Source: an uncultured Butyrivibrio sp. (GTDB taxonomy: Bacteria > Bacillota > Clostridia > Lachnospirales > Lachnospiraceae). Taken from it: 64,000 nt of DNA. This document shows positions 27,312 through 35,581 of this stretch, piece after piece. The position numbers and the translations under genes are program-made. How positions within the stretch are numbered: the stretch's first letter is position 1; every line of letters starts with the position of its first letter. The notes beneath the pieces were generated by a model, which saw only the letters and a list, made by a program, of their open reading frames with translations, did no database searches and was not told the DNA's origin. The DNA lies in NCBI GenBank assembly GCA_945928575.1, contig CAMENP010000002.1, forward strand, positions 62,001 to 126,000. The letters run 5' to 3'.

Positions 27312-28027
27312 AAGCAGTATTATTAGCGGCGGGAAAAGGAACCCGAATATCAAGAATGATAGAACCTATTCCTAAATGTACACTTCCTATTAAAGACGAA
27401 CCACTTATTCGCCACACAGTGAAGAGCTTATTGGATAAGAAAATGTCGGTTGTGGTATGCGTAGGTTATAAAAAAGAAAAAATATTAGAGGCACTTGACG
27501 GACTACCAGTTGATTATGTATATAATCCCTTTTATGATGTAACCAACAGCATAGCAAGCCTCTGGTTTGCGAGAGACCAGCTTGAAGGCGATCTGTTCAT
27601 TATGAATGCGGATGTATTTTTTTCACCCGAAGTTCTGGACATTGTACTTAATTTTGATAATGATAATGTTCTTGCGATAGATAAAACACGAATTGAACTC
27701 GGTGATTATTTTTTTGCAACATCAGATAACGGTTATCTTCGTAAGTATGGAAAGGAACTTCCACTGAGAGAACGCAGCGGAGAATATGTTGGAATTGCCA
27801 AGTTGTTATCAAGTTTCGTGCCTGAATTCAGAGCAAGGCTAGAGAAAATGATAGATGAACAACAATACAATAAATGGTGGGAAAATGTTATTTACTCATT
27901 TACGGACAACAATGAAAAGTTGATACATACAGTGGATATTAACGGAAATTTTTGGGCAGAGATTGATTATTTTGATGATTACGAAAGAATATTGAATTAT
28001 CTGAAAAATCAAGACAAAAGGGAATGA
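27308..28027 (+). CDS. LicC-like nucleotidyltransferase
   Basis: A 239-residue sugar-phosphate/choline-phosphate nucleotidyltransferase. The N-terminal MKAVLLAAGKGTRISRMIEP has the GxGxR nucleotide loop, with PKCTLPIKDEPLI after it and MNADVFFSPEV as the metal-binding Asp region. It resembles LicC and PntC-type CTP transferases more than RmlA by length and by the VCVGYKKEKI strand. The reaction would make a CDP-activated small alcohol for the LicD proteins around it. It starts at a GTG overlapping the previous stop (GTGA) and overlaps the next possible start by ATGA. The exact substrate is unknown. Confidence 0.85.
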   Translation: MKAVLLAAGKGTRISRMIEPIPKCTLPIKDEPLIRHTVKSLLDKKMSVVVCVGYKKEKILEALDGLPVDYVYNPFYDVTNSIASLWFARDQLEGDLFIMNADVFFSPEVLDIVLNFDNDNVLAIDKTRIELGDYFFATSDNGYLRKYGKELPLRERSGEYVGIAKLLSSFVPEFRARLEKMIDEQQYNKWWENVIYSFTDNNEKLIHTVDINGNFWAEIDYFDDYERILNYLKNQDKRE

Positions 28028-28032
28028 CAAAC

Positions 28033-28869
28033 ATGAAAAGAGAGCTTACGCAGGATGAAATCCGATTGATACAGAAAATACAGCTTGATATTCTGAAGGA
28101 AGTTGACAGAATATGTCGGTCAAAAAATATACGTTACGGTATAGATGGGGGAACATTACTGGGAGCAGTCCGCAACGGCGGATTTATTCCATGGGATCCT
28201 GATATTGATGTAATTATGCTACGTGAAGAGTATGAGAAATTTTTTGAAGCCGCTTCAAAGGATATGAACAGGAAAAAATATTTTCTTCAGGAGGAAAGAA
28301 CGGATGAGGAATACAGATGGGGTTTTACCAAAATACGAAGACTTGGTACCGAATTTGTCCGCTGTGGTCAGGAACATCTTAAAATGCGTAATGGAATATT
28401 TATAGATATTCTGATAATGGATAATGTGCCGGATAATTTTATACAAAGAAAAATATACGAAATCTTCTGTTGGGAATGTCGTTTTATAATGTGGTCAGAA
28501 GTCGGTAAATATGTTGAACCGAGATTTGTAAAGAAACAATTATACAAATTGGCAAACAGAATTCCGATGACCTGGGTTTTTCGTAGACTGAAAAAAGTTC
28601 GTGATAAGTGGAATGCGAGAAATACAGAACTGGTGCGTTACATGACTTGCAGATATACATATAATAAGAAACTTGAAGGTCTGGACAGAAAATTTTTTGA
28701 AAAATATAGGAGTTATAATTTTGAAGACGGTACATTCCCGGGAGTTTATGAATATGATGAATACCTCAGAACTCTTTATGGAGATTATATGACACTTCCG
28801 CCTGTTGAAAAAAGAGTAAGCCATATGCCTATATCACATATAAAACTCATCAAGGAGAGCGAAATATAA
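28033..28869 (+). CDS. LicD family phosphotransferase (second copy)
   Basis: A 278-residue LicD protein closely similar in layout to the first copy (NIRYGIDGGTLLGAVRNGGF, then DGIFIDILIMDNV-type sequence with N for D). The acidic motif reads PWDPDID instead of PWDDDID, so one of the three acidic positions is Pro. An ATG at 28024 overlaps the previous stop, but AAAAGGGA directly abuts it; the ATG at 28033 has proper spacing and is chosen. Its stop shares a base with the next start (TAATG). Confidence 0.88.
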   Translation: MKRELTQDEIRLIQKIQLDILKEVDRICRSKNIRYGIDGGTLLGAVRNGGFIPWDPDIDVIMLREEYEKFFEAASKDMNRKKYFLQEERTDEEYRWGFTKIRRLGTEFVRCGQEHLKMRNGIFIDILIMDNVPDNFIQRKIYEIFCWECRFIMWSEVGKYVEPRFVKKQLYKLANRIPMTWVFRRLKKVRDKWNARNTELVRYMTCRYTYNKKLEGLDRKFFEKYRSYNFEDGTFPGVYEYDEYLRTLYGDYMTLPPVEKRVSHMPISHIKLIKESEI

Positions 28870-29957
28870 TGAAAAATATAACTATAATAGGTGCTGGTAA
28901 TGTCGGAAGTGCCATGGCAATAATGCTGGCACAAAATACATCAGTAAAACTAAAAATCTTTTCAAAAAGAAAGAACTTATGGAAAGACAAGCTTGGCTAC
29001 AGAAAAATTAACAGTGCCGAGTCTATCAGATTTATTTCGGGATATGAAGTAACAGATAGTATAGAAAAAGCAGTAACAGATGCAGATAGAATATATATAA
29101 CTTTACCATCTTTTTTACGAGAGAATATAATACATGAAATTAGCAAACATGTGAGACCTGGTGCTATGATTGTTTTTGTTCCTGGGTGCGGGGGCGTGGA
29201 ATTTTTCTGCAAACCATTGATGGAAAAGAAATGTATTATAGTTGGATTTGACAGAGTCCCGGCAGTGTCAAGATTGAAAGAATATGGGAGTATCGTTGAA
29301 TTTCAATGGAAGAAAAATTTAAAAGCAGCGGGGCTTAATATCGGACATAAAGATATGGAAAAAGTCTGTGAGGAACTCACAAAGGAGCTTGGTATAAAAT
29401 TCAGTGCCGTAAAAAGTTACATATCAATAACATTGACCCCGGCCAATCCTATAATGCATCCGGTAAGACTTTATTCAATGTTTAAAGACAAACGGAGAGA
29501 TTCGGTGATAGACCACAAAATCATGTTTTATGGCGAATGGGATAATGCCACTTCACAATGCTTGTTTGAATGCGATGATGAACTTCAGCAGATATGCAAG
29601 GCAATAGGGGTGAATGAAATTACATTTCTGAGAGAGCATTATGAATCGTACACACCTCAGGCTATGACGGATAAGATGCATTCCATTCCTTCGTTCAGGA
29701 TGGTTGAATCACCGTTGAAATATAATGAAAACGGTGAGTATATTATTGATTTTGATTCAAGATATTTCACTGAAGATTTTACATTTGGACTGTTTATTAT
29801 AAAGGGAATGGCTAAAATTTGTAAAATTGATACACCGATGATTGACAGGATCATAGAATGGTATCTTAATATCACAGATAATGTGGAATATAGAGATATA
29901 CCTGCTGAAAGCGGATTGAAGTCTATTGAAGACATCAGAAATTTATATATGTTATAA
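28869..29957 (+). CDS. NAD(P)-dependent octopine/nopaline dehydrogenase family protein
   Basis: A 362-residue oxidoreductase. The N-terminal Rossmann fold carries IIGAGNVGSAMAIMLA (GxGxxG). The C-terminal helical domain carries LTPANPIMHPVRLYSM, matching the catalytic Asn/His region of the octopine dehydrogenase fold. Such enzymes reductively join an amino acid and a keto acid, or reduce a related substrate. Its place between LicD and aminotransferase genes suggests it modifies the small molecule that is later activated and attached to the surface polymer. That is an inference; the substrate is unknown. Confidence 0.82.
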   Translation: MKNITIIGAGNVGSAMAIMLAQNTSVKLKIFSKRKNLWKDKLGYRKINSAESIRFISGYEVTDSIEKAVTDADRIYITLPSFLRENIIHEISKHVRPGAMIVFVPGCGGVEFFCKPLMEKKCIIVGFDRVPAVSRLKEYGSIVEFQWKKNLKAAGLNIGHKDMEKVCEELTKELGIKFSAVKSYISITLTPANPIMHPVRLYSMFKDKRRDSVIDHKIMFYGEWDNATSQCLFECDDELQQICKAIGVNEITFLREHYESYTPQAMTDKMHSIPSFRMVESPLKYNENGEYIIDFDSRYFTEDFTFGLFIIKGMAKICKIDTPMIDRIIEWYLNITDNVEYRDIPAESGLKSIEDIRNLYML

Positions 29958-29970
29958 GGAGAAGAGTGAT

Positions 29971-31038
29971 ATGGTATACGTTAATCCTGATATAGAAAAT
30001 TTATATAGGGTAAAATGTACTGATGACAGGAGTAAGGTCCTTAGACTGGATATGAATGAAAATCCTATAGGCCTGCCGGCTGAGTTCGTAAATCATGTAA
30101 AAGAGAAAATAACGCCGGAATTGTTGGCCTCTTATCCGATGAAAGAACATTTAATAGACCTGATAGCAGAGCATAACGGGATAGAGCATGATAACATAAC
30201 ATTAACAGCCGGTTCAGAAGAAGCGATGAGACTGATTTTTCAGTGTTTTGGTAGACGCCAAAGTGACTTAATAACGGTTTTTCCAACGTTTGAAATGTAT
30301 GATGTCTACTCTAAAATGTTTGGTATGAGACATAAATTCATAGATTATAGCGACGAATTTAACGTCGATGCTGACAGGATAATGGACGAAATTGATGAAG
30401 ATACGGGAATGATAATTTTATTAAATCCCAACAGCCCTATCGGCACCGTGTTCGGGAAACATGATTTTGAGAGAATATTGGATAAGGCATTGTCTTATAA
30501 CGCATTGGTTGTAATTGATGAGGCATATCACTATTTTTATAAGAATACAGAAATGGAGCTTATTAAAAAGTACAATAATGTAATTGTCCTCAGAACTTTT
30601 TCCAAATTGTGTTCCATTGCCGGTTTAAGAATAGGATATGCGTCGGGATCGAAGCAATTAATAAAGTATATCGAAAATGCGGAATCAACATTTAATGTAT
30701 CAACAGTTTCAATATTATTTGCCACGGAGATATTACAAAATCCGCAGCTGATGAAAGAACTTGAAAATATAGAAAAAAAAGGCCATGAGTGGCTTGCCGG
30801 GACTTTAAAACAAATGGGATACAAAGTTTTTTCGGGCGAAGGAAATTACGTTTTATTTTATCCTAAAATGCCTTCCGGACAATTGGTTGAAGAACTTAAA
30901 AAGCGGAACATTTGGGTGCGCGATTACTCTAAAGGCGTGTTAAACGGATGGGTGCGAATTTCCACAGGCGATGTTGATTCTATGAAGCGGGCAGTTTCTG
31001 CCATACAAGAAGTGGACAAAGAGAATTTGGAGAGATGA
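29971..31038 (+). CDS. HisC-like PLP-dependent aminotransferase
   Basis: A 355-residue fold-type I aminotransferase of the class I/II, histidinol-phosphate-like group. LDMNENPIGLP begins the substrate arm, LLNPNSPIGTVF matches the N-P-x-x-P-T-G cofactor motif with Ile for Thr, VVIDEAYHYF holds the cofactor Asp, and RTFSKLCSIAGLRIGYASG has the Schiff-base Lys. The ATG at 29971 has AAGGAG 10 bases upstream; the longer frame overlaps the previous gene. HisC-like domains occur fused to CTP transferases in PntC-type proteins that make CMP-activated amino-phosphonates; here the two are separate genes of one cluster. No other histidine gene is near. Confidence 0.88.
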   Translation: MVYVNPDIENLYRVKCTDDRSKVLRLDMNENPIGLPAEFVNHVKEKITPELLASYPMKEHLIDLIAEHNGIEHDNITLTAGSEEAMRLIFQCFGRRQSDLITVFPTFEMYDVYSKMFGMRHKFIDYSDEFNVDADRIMDEIDEDTGMIILLNPNSPIGTVFGKHDFERILDKALSYNALVVIDEAYHYFYKNTEMELIKKYNNVIVLRTFSKLCSIAGLRIGYASGSKQLIKYIENAESTFNVSTVSILFATEILQNPQLMKELENIEKKGHEWLAGTLKQMGYKVFSGEGNYVLFYPKMPSGQLVEELKKRNIWVRDYSKGVLNGWVRISTGDVDSMKRAVSAIQEVDKENLER

Positions 31039-31041
31039 TAT

Positions 31042-32238
31042 ATGCATGTAATGAATATTATGTCGGAACTGTATAATAAAATAGATGGTATGTGTAATAC
31101 CGGGATATTTGAAAACAGGCAGGTTTATATATGGGGTGTTTCTAAAGCAAGCTATATTTCGGCTCAATATTTGCTGAAAAGAAATGTTAATGTCATATCT
31201 GTACTTGATAATAATTCTGGCCTTTGGGGTTCTTTTTCAAAGCAATTACAGAATTATGCGGATATGCAGAAAATGTTGATGATTGAATCTCCTGAGATAT
31301 TAAGGGAAAATAATAATGTGCTGGTCCTTGTATTTTCAAGGGCTTATGATTCAATATTGAAACAATCAATGTCATACGGGATTGTACGGGAAAATTGTAT
31401 ACATATGTACTCACCGGAAAAATACCTTGATTTAAGTGATTTCTCCGGTTTGACGGAAATCTTGGTAGAATATAGAAAAAAATTACAATACGATATATTG
31501 AAATATCTGAAAGAGATATGCCACAAATATAATATACGTTATTATCTGGCGGCTGGAACTTTGCTTGGCGCAGTAAGACATAAGGGATATATACCGTGGG
31601 ATGATGATATTGATGTGTATATGCCGTGGGATGATTACCGGAGATTAATTGAACTTTTCAGGGACGGTTCAGGGAAAAATGATCGGTATTCATTAAAATA
31701 TTATGGACTTGCGGATAATTTCAGTTGGATTTATGTTAAGCTTCAAGATAACAGGACTATATCAAGGGGTGTCCGGTTTCCACTGATATGCGATATTGGT
31801 GTAAATATTGATATCTTTCCTATGGGCGGAATTCCGGCCGAAGAGAGAAAGTTTAAAATGCTTGAAGAAAGAGTATCGGAATTTCAGAAAAAATGGGCGA
31901 AACATCTTGTGAATTTTGAGATGGGAAGCGATACCAGCGTAATAGCTGCCGAGATAAATGACATAATGTCAACGTATAGTTTTGAATCCAGTCCGTATGT
32001 CGGTTACTTCATAAATGGGTATTGGAATTGGGAGAAACACAGTAAAAAGGCATATGAAAGAGCAATAAAATTACAATTTGAAGATGAAACGTTTGATGCG
32101 CCACAAGGATATGATGAAGTACTGACGCATTCTTACGGGAATTATATGGAGTTGCCGCCTAATTGGCAGACAATACAATATCCACATACTTATAAAGCAT
32201 TTTGGAAGAAAGGCATGGACGAAATTGGACAGGTTTGA
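31042..32238 (+). CDS. LicD family protein with N-terminal Rossmann-like domain (third copy)
   Basis: A 398-residue two-domain protein. Residues 1-125 look like a small nucleotide-binding fold (QVYIWGVSKASYISAQYLL, then NVISVLDNN), as is often fused to surface-polymer enzymes. Residues 140-398 are LicD, with GTLLGAVRHKGYIPWDDDID intact and a conserved tail LTHSYGNYMELPP. It therefore may read or bind one ligand while transferring another. A GGAGAG site lies over the previous stop, 3 bases away. Its end overlaps the following acyltransferase by 14 bases. Confidence 0.85.
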   Translation: MHVMNIMSELYNKIDGMCNTGIFENRQVYIWGVSKASYISAQYLLKRNVNVISVLDNNSGLWGSFSKQLQNYADMQKMLMIESPEILRENNNVLVLVFSRAYDSILKQSMSYGIVRENCIHMYSPEKYLDLSDFSGLTEILVEYRKKLQYDILKYLKEICHKYNIRYYLAAGTLLGAVRHKGYIPWDDDIDVYMPWDDYRRLIELFRDGSGKNDRYSLKYYGLADNFSWIYVKLQDNRTISRGVRFPLICDIGVNIDIFPMGGIPAEERKFKMLEERVSEFQKKWAKHLVNFEMGSDTSVIAAEINDIMSTYSFESSPYVGYFINGYWNWEKHSKKAYERAIKLQFEDETFDAPQGYDEVLTHSYGNYMELPPNWQTIQYPHTYKAFWKKGMDEIGQV

Positions 32239-33268
32239 TTATATATTTCAAAATACTGTCAATAACTATAGAAACCGTGAAATTGTAATCTATGGATATA
32301 GTGACAGAAATAAGCTGGTTAAAAACGAACTTGAAAAAAGAAATCTCAATGTAACTTTTTTTGTGGACAGATCAAAAAGTATTCGATTAAAAAAAGAAGT
32401 TTGTGATATTGAGATTCTTAAAGACGGGGCTGAAAAATATTTTGTCATTGTACCTATGATAAAGCATGACGAAATAGTTGAAAAACTTCGCGGATTCGGA
32501 TATACCGACAAAGATTATGCATATCTTGGCAATATGCAATACAGCGTTTTGCATGAAGACGAGAATTACTTTGAAGATACCTATGGAAACAGGATAATAG
32601 GTAAAATAGATCACGGCAGAGTGATTTTTGGCGGTTTTGGTTCAACCGTGGAGGTTTCGGACAATTGCTTTTTTGGCAATGAGTTTAAATTGAACATAAG
32701 AGACAATTCAATTTTTCGGATAGGGGAAAATACGAAAATTAATTGTAAGATTGCGATTTACGACAACAGCTTGTTTGAGTGTGGGGAGCAATGCGTGTTT
32801 TCTTCCGGATGTATTTTTCAGTTGTTCGATGCGAAATTTATATCGGGTTACGGTCTTACAATGGAGAAAGGCTGCACGATACGAATGAATCATAAATCGT
32901 CGGTAGTTATTGGAAACGACTGTATGCTGTCATATAATGTTGCCGTCAGAACTAATGATGGTCATTCGATATTTGATATTAGGACGCAAAAAAATATTAA
33001 TTCCACGGATGAATTATGCGCTCAAAGAAATATAAAGATTGGAAATCATGTGTGGATAGGAATGGATGTAATCCTCCTGTACGGCACCGAAATTTCGGAT
33101 GGCAGCATTGTGGGAGCGAGAAGTCTTGTAAAAGCAAATATTCCAAATAATTGTATTGCGGCAGGAGCTCCGGCACGTGTTATAAGAAAAGATGTTGCAT
33201 GGAGCCGGAATAACAGTGCTACAGATATTGAAGAATGCAATGGATATATTGATTATACAGAATTATAA
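32225..33268 (+). CDS. Hexapeptide-repeat acyltransferase with N-terminal Rossmann-like domain
   Basis: A 347-residue protein. Residues 1-110 form a small Rossmann-like domain (EIVIYGYSDRNKLVKNEL, FFVDRSKS), similar in kind to the one on the preceding LicD. Residues 130-330 are a left-handed beta-helix with many hexapeptide turns and the end IKIGNHVWIGMDVILLYG, SIVGARSLV, IAAGAPARVIRKD, typical of xenobiotic/maltose O-acetyltransferases. It should O- or N-acetylate a sugar of the surface polymer. There is no ATG until far inside the protein, so the TTG at 32225, overlapping the LicD gene, is the likely start. Last gene of the cluster. Confidence 0.82.
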   Translation: MDRFDYIFQNTVNNYRNREIVIYGYSDRNKLVKNELEKRNLNVTFFVDRSKSIRLKKEVCDIEILKDGAEKYFVIVPMIKHDEIVEKLRGFGYTDKDYAYLGNMQYSVLHEDENYFEDTYGNRIIGKIDHGRVIFGGFGSTVEVSDNCFFGNEFKLNIRDNSIFRIGENTKINCKIAIYDNSLFECGEQCVFSSGCIFQLFDAKFISGYGLTMEKGCTIRMNHKSSVVIGNDCMLSYNVAVRTNDGHSIFDIRTQKNINSTDELCAQRNIKIGNHVWIGMDVILLYGTEISDGSIVGARSLVKANIPNNCIAAGAPARVIRKDVAWSRNNSATDIEECNGYIDYTEL

Positions 33269-33305
33269 CGGAAAAACGGATTCTTAACTTAATAATATTG
33301 TCCTC

Positions 33306-33334
33306 TTGCAACAGCTCTTTTTTTAATATATACT
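33306..33334 (+). promoter_or_regulatory. Promoter of the yvyF-like/nudix/pyr genes
   Basis: TTGCAA, a 17-base spacer and TATACT, about 40 bases before the start at 33374. Confidence 0.65.
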
Positions 33335-33373
33335 TATACTAATTACAGATTAATCGGAGGAGGTTTGCTGCTT

Positions 33374-33835
33374 ATGATTGAGAAACCTGTTGAGAACAGT
33401 CACAGACTTAATTTGGATTCGAAGCCGTCAGCATGCACGAAGTGCCATAGCGAACTTCAGTATATCGGGCATGGACAGTACAAGTGTGATACATGTGGGA
33501 ACATAGAGTATGACGACTTCGGCAAGGTATATAAATATATAGACGATAACGGACCGTCATCCGCGATTGTAATAGCGGAGGCTACAGGCGTGCAGATAGA
33601 TAAGATCAATGCTTTTTTAAGAGAAGGCAGGGTCGAGATTCCGGAAGGGTCCGATGTGTATATTAAGTGCGAGAGATGCGGAAGAGATATCAGATTCGGA
33701 CGATTCTGTCCGGAATGTGCCGCGGCACTCAGCAAGCAGTTGAAGGGCGTATTTGAGGCCGGGGAAGTACCTAAGAAGAAGTCACAGAGCGACGGCAAGA
33801 TGCGTTTTCTGGGCAAGGATAAGAAAAGATATTAA
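33374..33835 (+). CDS. YvyF-like zinc-ribbon protein
   Basis: A 153-residue protein with two zinc ribbons: CTKCHSEL...CDTCG near the N-terminus and CERCGRDI...CPECA near residue 115. Between them is a short helix-turn-helix-like segment (SSAIVIAEATGVQIDKINAFLREGR), resembling the small YvyF/flagellar-operon family. A basic tail ends KDKKRY. The ATG at 33374 has GGAGGAGG about 10 bases upstream; a TTG nine bases earlier is too close to that site. It probably regulates or binds nucleic acid or protein; its position before Nudix and pyrimidine genes does not fix the role. Confidence 0.7.
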   Translation: MIEKPVENSHRLNLDSKPSACTKCHSELQYIGHGQYKCDTCGNIEYDDFGKVYKYIDDNGPSSAIVIAEATGVQIDKINAFLREGRVEIPEGSDVYIKCERCGRDIRFGRFCPECAAALSKQLKGVFEAGEVPKKKSQSDGKMRFLGKDKKRY

Positions 33836-33850
33836 GGTGGGAGGCAGACG

Positions 33851-34252
33851 ATGAAGAAGTATGGAATTAAGATCAAGAGTATAGTCAAATGCAATGATAA
33901 GTTTCTTATAGTTGAGAGATGGTATGATGACAGAATTGAGGAACCGTATCAGTGGGAATTTCTGGATACGGATCTCGAAGATGATGAATTGCCGGAAACA
34001 GCATGTCTGCGTGTGATTGCAGAGAGCACGGGAATTAATTCCGCGCGTATTTTATCCATGGCATATTCATGGAAATACCAGCTTGGAGATAACAATTATC
34101 TCGGACTTGCATTTTTATGTGAGGTTCCGGACGAACCGGTAGTACTTTCGGAAGAACTTGGAGATTATAAGTGGGTTGAGGTAGAGGAACTCACGGATTA
34201 TATATCCAAGCAGGCTATCATAGATGATATGAAACAGGCGCAGGTTATATAA
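33851..34252 (+). CDS. Nudix-fold protein with degenerate Nudix box
   Basis: A 133-residue Nudix-fold protein, with YGIKIKSIVKCNDKFLIVER at the start and a WEFLDTDLEDDE turn before the Nudix helix. The canonical GX5EX7REUXEEXGU reads ELPETACLRVIAESTGI here: R-E becomes R-V, E-E becomes E-S, and the leading glycines are gone. Metal-dependent hydrolysis is therefore doubtful, and a ligand-binding role is possible. GGTGGGAGG precedes the ATG. It is encoded between the YvyF-like gene and pyrC, so it may sense a nucleotide; this is conjecture. Confidence 0.72.
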   Translation: MKKYGIKIKSIVKCNDKFLIVERWYDDRIEEPYQWEFLDTDLEDDELPETACLRVIAESTGINSARILSMAYSWKYQLGDNNYLGLAFLCEVPDEPVVLSEELGDYKWVEVEELTDYISKQAIIDDMKQAQVI

Positions 34253-34292
34253 GCGGCTGTTATCAGACAGGAATTGTAAGGAGATTACTTTC

Positions 34293-35570
34293 ATGGGAAC
34301 ACTTATACATAACGGAAGAGTTATAGACCCCGCATCCGATAAAGACGGCATATATGATGTCCTTATTGAGGACGGAATAATTGCCGGTGTTGATGTCAAT
34401 ATTCCGGAAGGAAATAATGACATCGTAGACGCATCCGGATGCTTTGTTATGCCGGGACTTGTGGACCTGCATGTACATTTCAGGGAACCGGGTTTTGAAT
34501 ATAAGGAGACGATCAAGACCGGAAGCCAGGCAGCGGCACACGGCGGTGTGACGACGGTATTTCCGATGCCGAATACGAAGCCGGTGATCGACAGTGTGGA
34601 TATGTACGATAAGGTTCAGGCGATTATCGACAGGGATGCAATCGTTAATGTACATCAGGTTGCGTCAGTGACGCTCGGACAGCAGGGAGAGACACCGGTT
34701 GATATCGCGGCACTTAAGAAAGCCGGATGTATCGCCATAAGTGAGGACGGCAAATCGGTCATGAACTCACAGGTATACCGTGAGGCAATGAAAGCCGCAG
34801 CGGCTGAGGATGTGCTTGTGATGGCTCATTGCGAGGACAAGAATCTTGTCAACGGCGGAGCCCTCAATGAAGGCGTGGCGAGCCGCAGATACCATGTAAA
34901 CGGAATAACGAATGCGGTTGAAGATGTTATTGTCGCAAGGGATATACTGCTTTCCAAGGAGACGGGGTGCAGGCTACATCTGTGTCACTGCTCGACCGCA
35001 GACAGCGTAAAGCTTATAAAGGCTGCCAAAGACGAAGGCCTTAAGGTTACCGGAGAAGTATGTCCGCATCATTTTATGCTTTGTGATGAAGATATAGTAG
35101 AAGATAATGCGGATTACAAGATGAATCCTCCGTTAAGAAGCAGGGCGGATATGGAAGCTGTCAGGGAAGGCTTGAGAAACGGTACGATGGATGTGATATC
35201 CACGGACCATGCACCGCACTCGGCAGAAGAAAAGGCTAAGCCTATAGGAGCTGCACCGTTTGGAATAACAGGAATTGAGACAAGTCTCTGCCTTACATAT
35301 ACGGGGCTTGTGCTTACAGGAATCCTCACACCTATGCAGATGGTTGAGAAGATGAGCTATAACCCGGCAAAAATAGCGGGAATTGACCGCGGAACATTAC
35401 TTCCCGGAAGACCGGCGGACATTATAATCGTGAATGTTAATGACGAGACTGTAATAGACAGAAATAATTTTGTTTCAAAGGGCCATAATACACCGTTTGA
35501 CGGATATAAGGTTAAAGGAATTGTCGAATACACCTTTGTTGGTGGTAAAATAGTATACAAGAGAAGTTAA
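34293..35570 (+). CDS. pyrC: Dihydroorotase
   Basis: A 425-residue zinc amidohydrolase that closes carbamoyl-aspartate to dihydroorotate in pyrimidine synthesis. The metal motif DLHVHFREPGFEYKET is present, as are MAHCEDKN (His ligand), LHLCHCSTADS and ISTDHAPHS. The length and motifs fit the type I (PyrC/AllB-like) dihydroorotase of Firmicutes. AAGGAG precedes the ATG. It is first of pyrC-pyrF-pyrK-pyrD with gaps of 12 bases or less. The aspartate carbamoyltransferase and carbamoyl-phosphate synthase genes are not in the window. Confidence 0.95.
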   Translation: MGTLIHNGRVIDPASDKDGIYDVLIEDGIIAGVDVNIPEGNNDIVDASGCFVMPGLVDLHVHFREPGFEYKETIKTGSQAAAHGGVTTVFPMPNTKPVIDSVDMYDKVQAIIDRDAIVNVHQVASVTLGQQGETPVDIAALKKAGCIAISEDGKSVMNSQVYREAMKAAAAEDVLVMAHCEDKNLVNGGALNEGVASRRYHVNGITNAVEDVIVARDILLSKETGCRLHLCHCSTADSVKLIKAAKDEGLKVTGEVCPHHFMLCDEDIVEDNADYKMNPPLRSRADMEAVREGLRNGTMDVISTDHAPHSAEEKAKPIGAAPFGITGIETSLCLTYTGLVLTGILTPMQMVEKMSYNPAKIAGIDRGTLLPGRPADIIIVNVNDETVIDRNNFVSKGHNTPFDGYKVKGIVEYTFVGGKIVYKRS

Positions 35571-35581
35571 GGAGAACCGTA

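Noticed and set aside
29971..31038. Naming the aminotransferase hisC
   Set aside because: It is HisC-like by fold, but it lies in a surface-polymer cluster with no other histidine gene, so a histidine role is not supported.
34253..34292. PyrR-dependent attenuator before pyrC
   Set aside because: The 40-base gap contains only a ribosome site and no terminator or anti-terminator stems.
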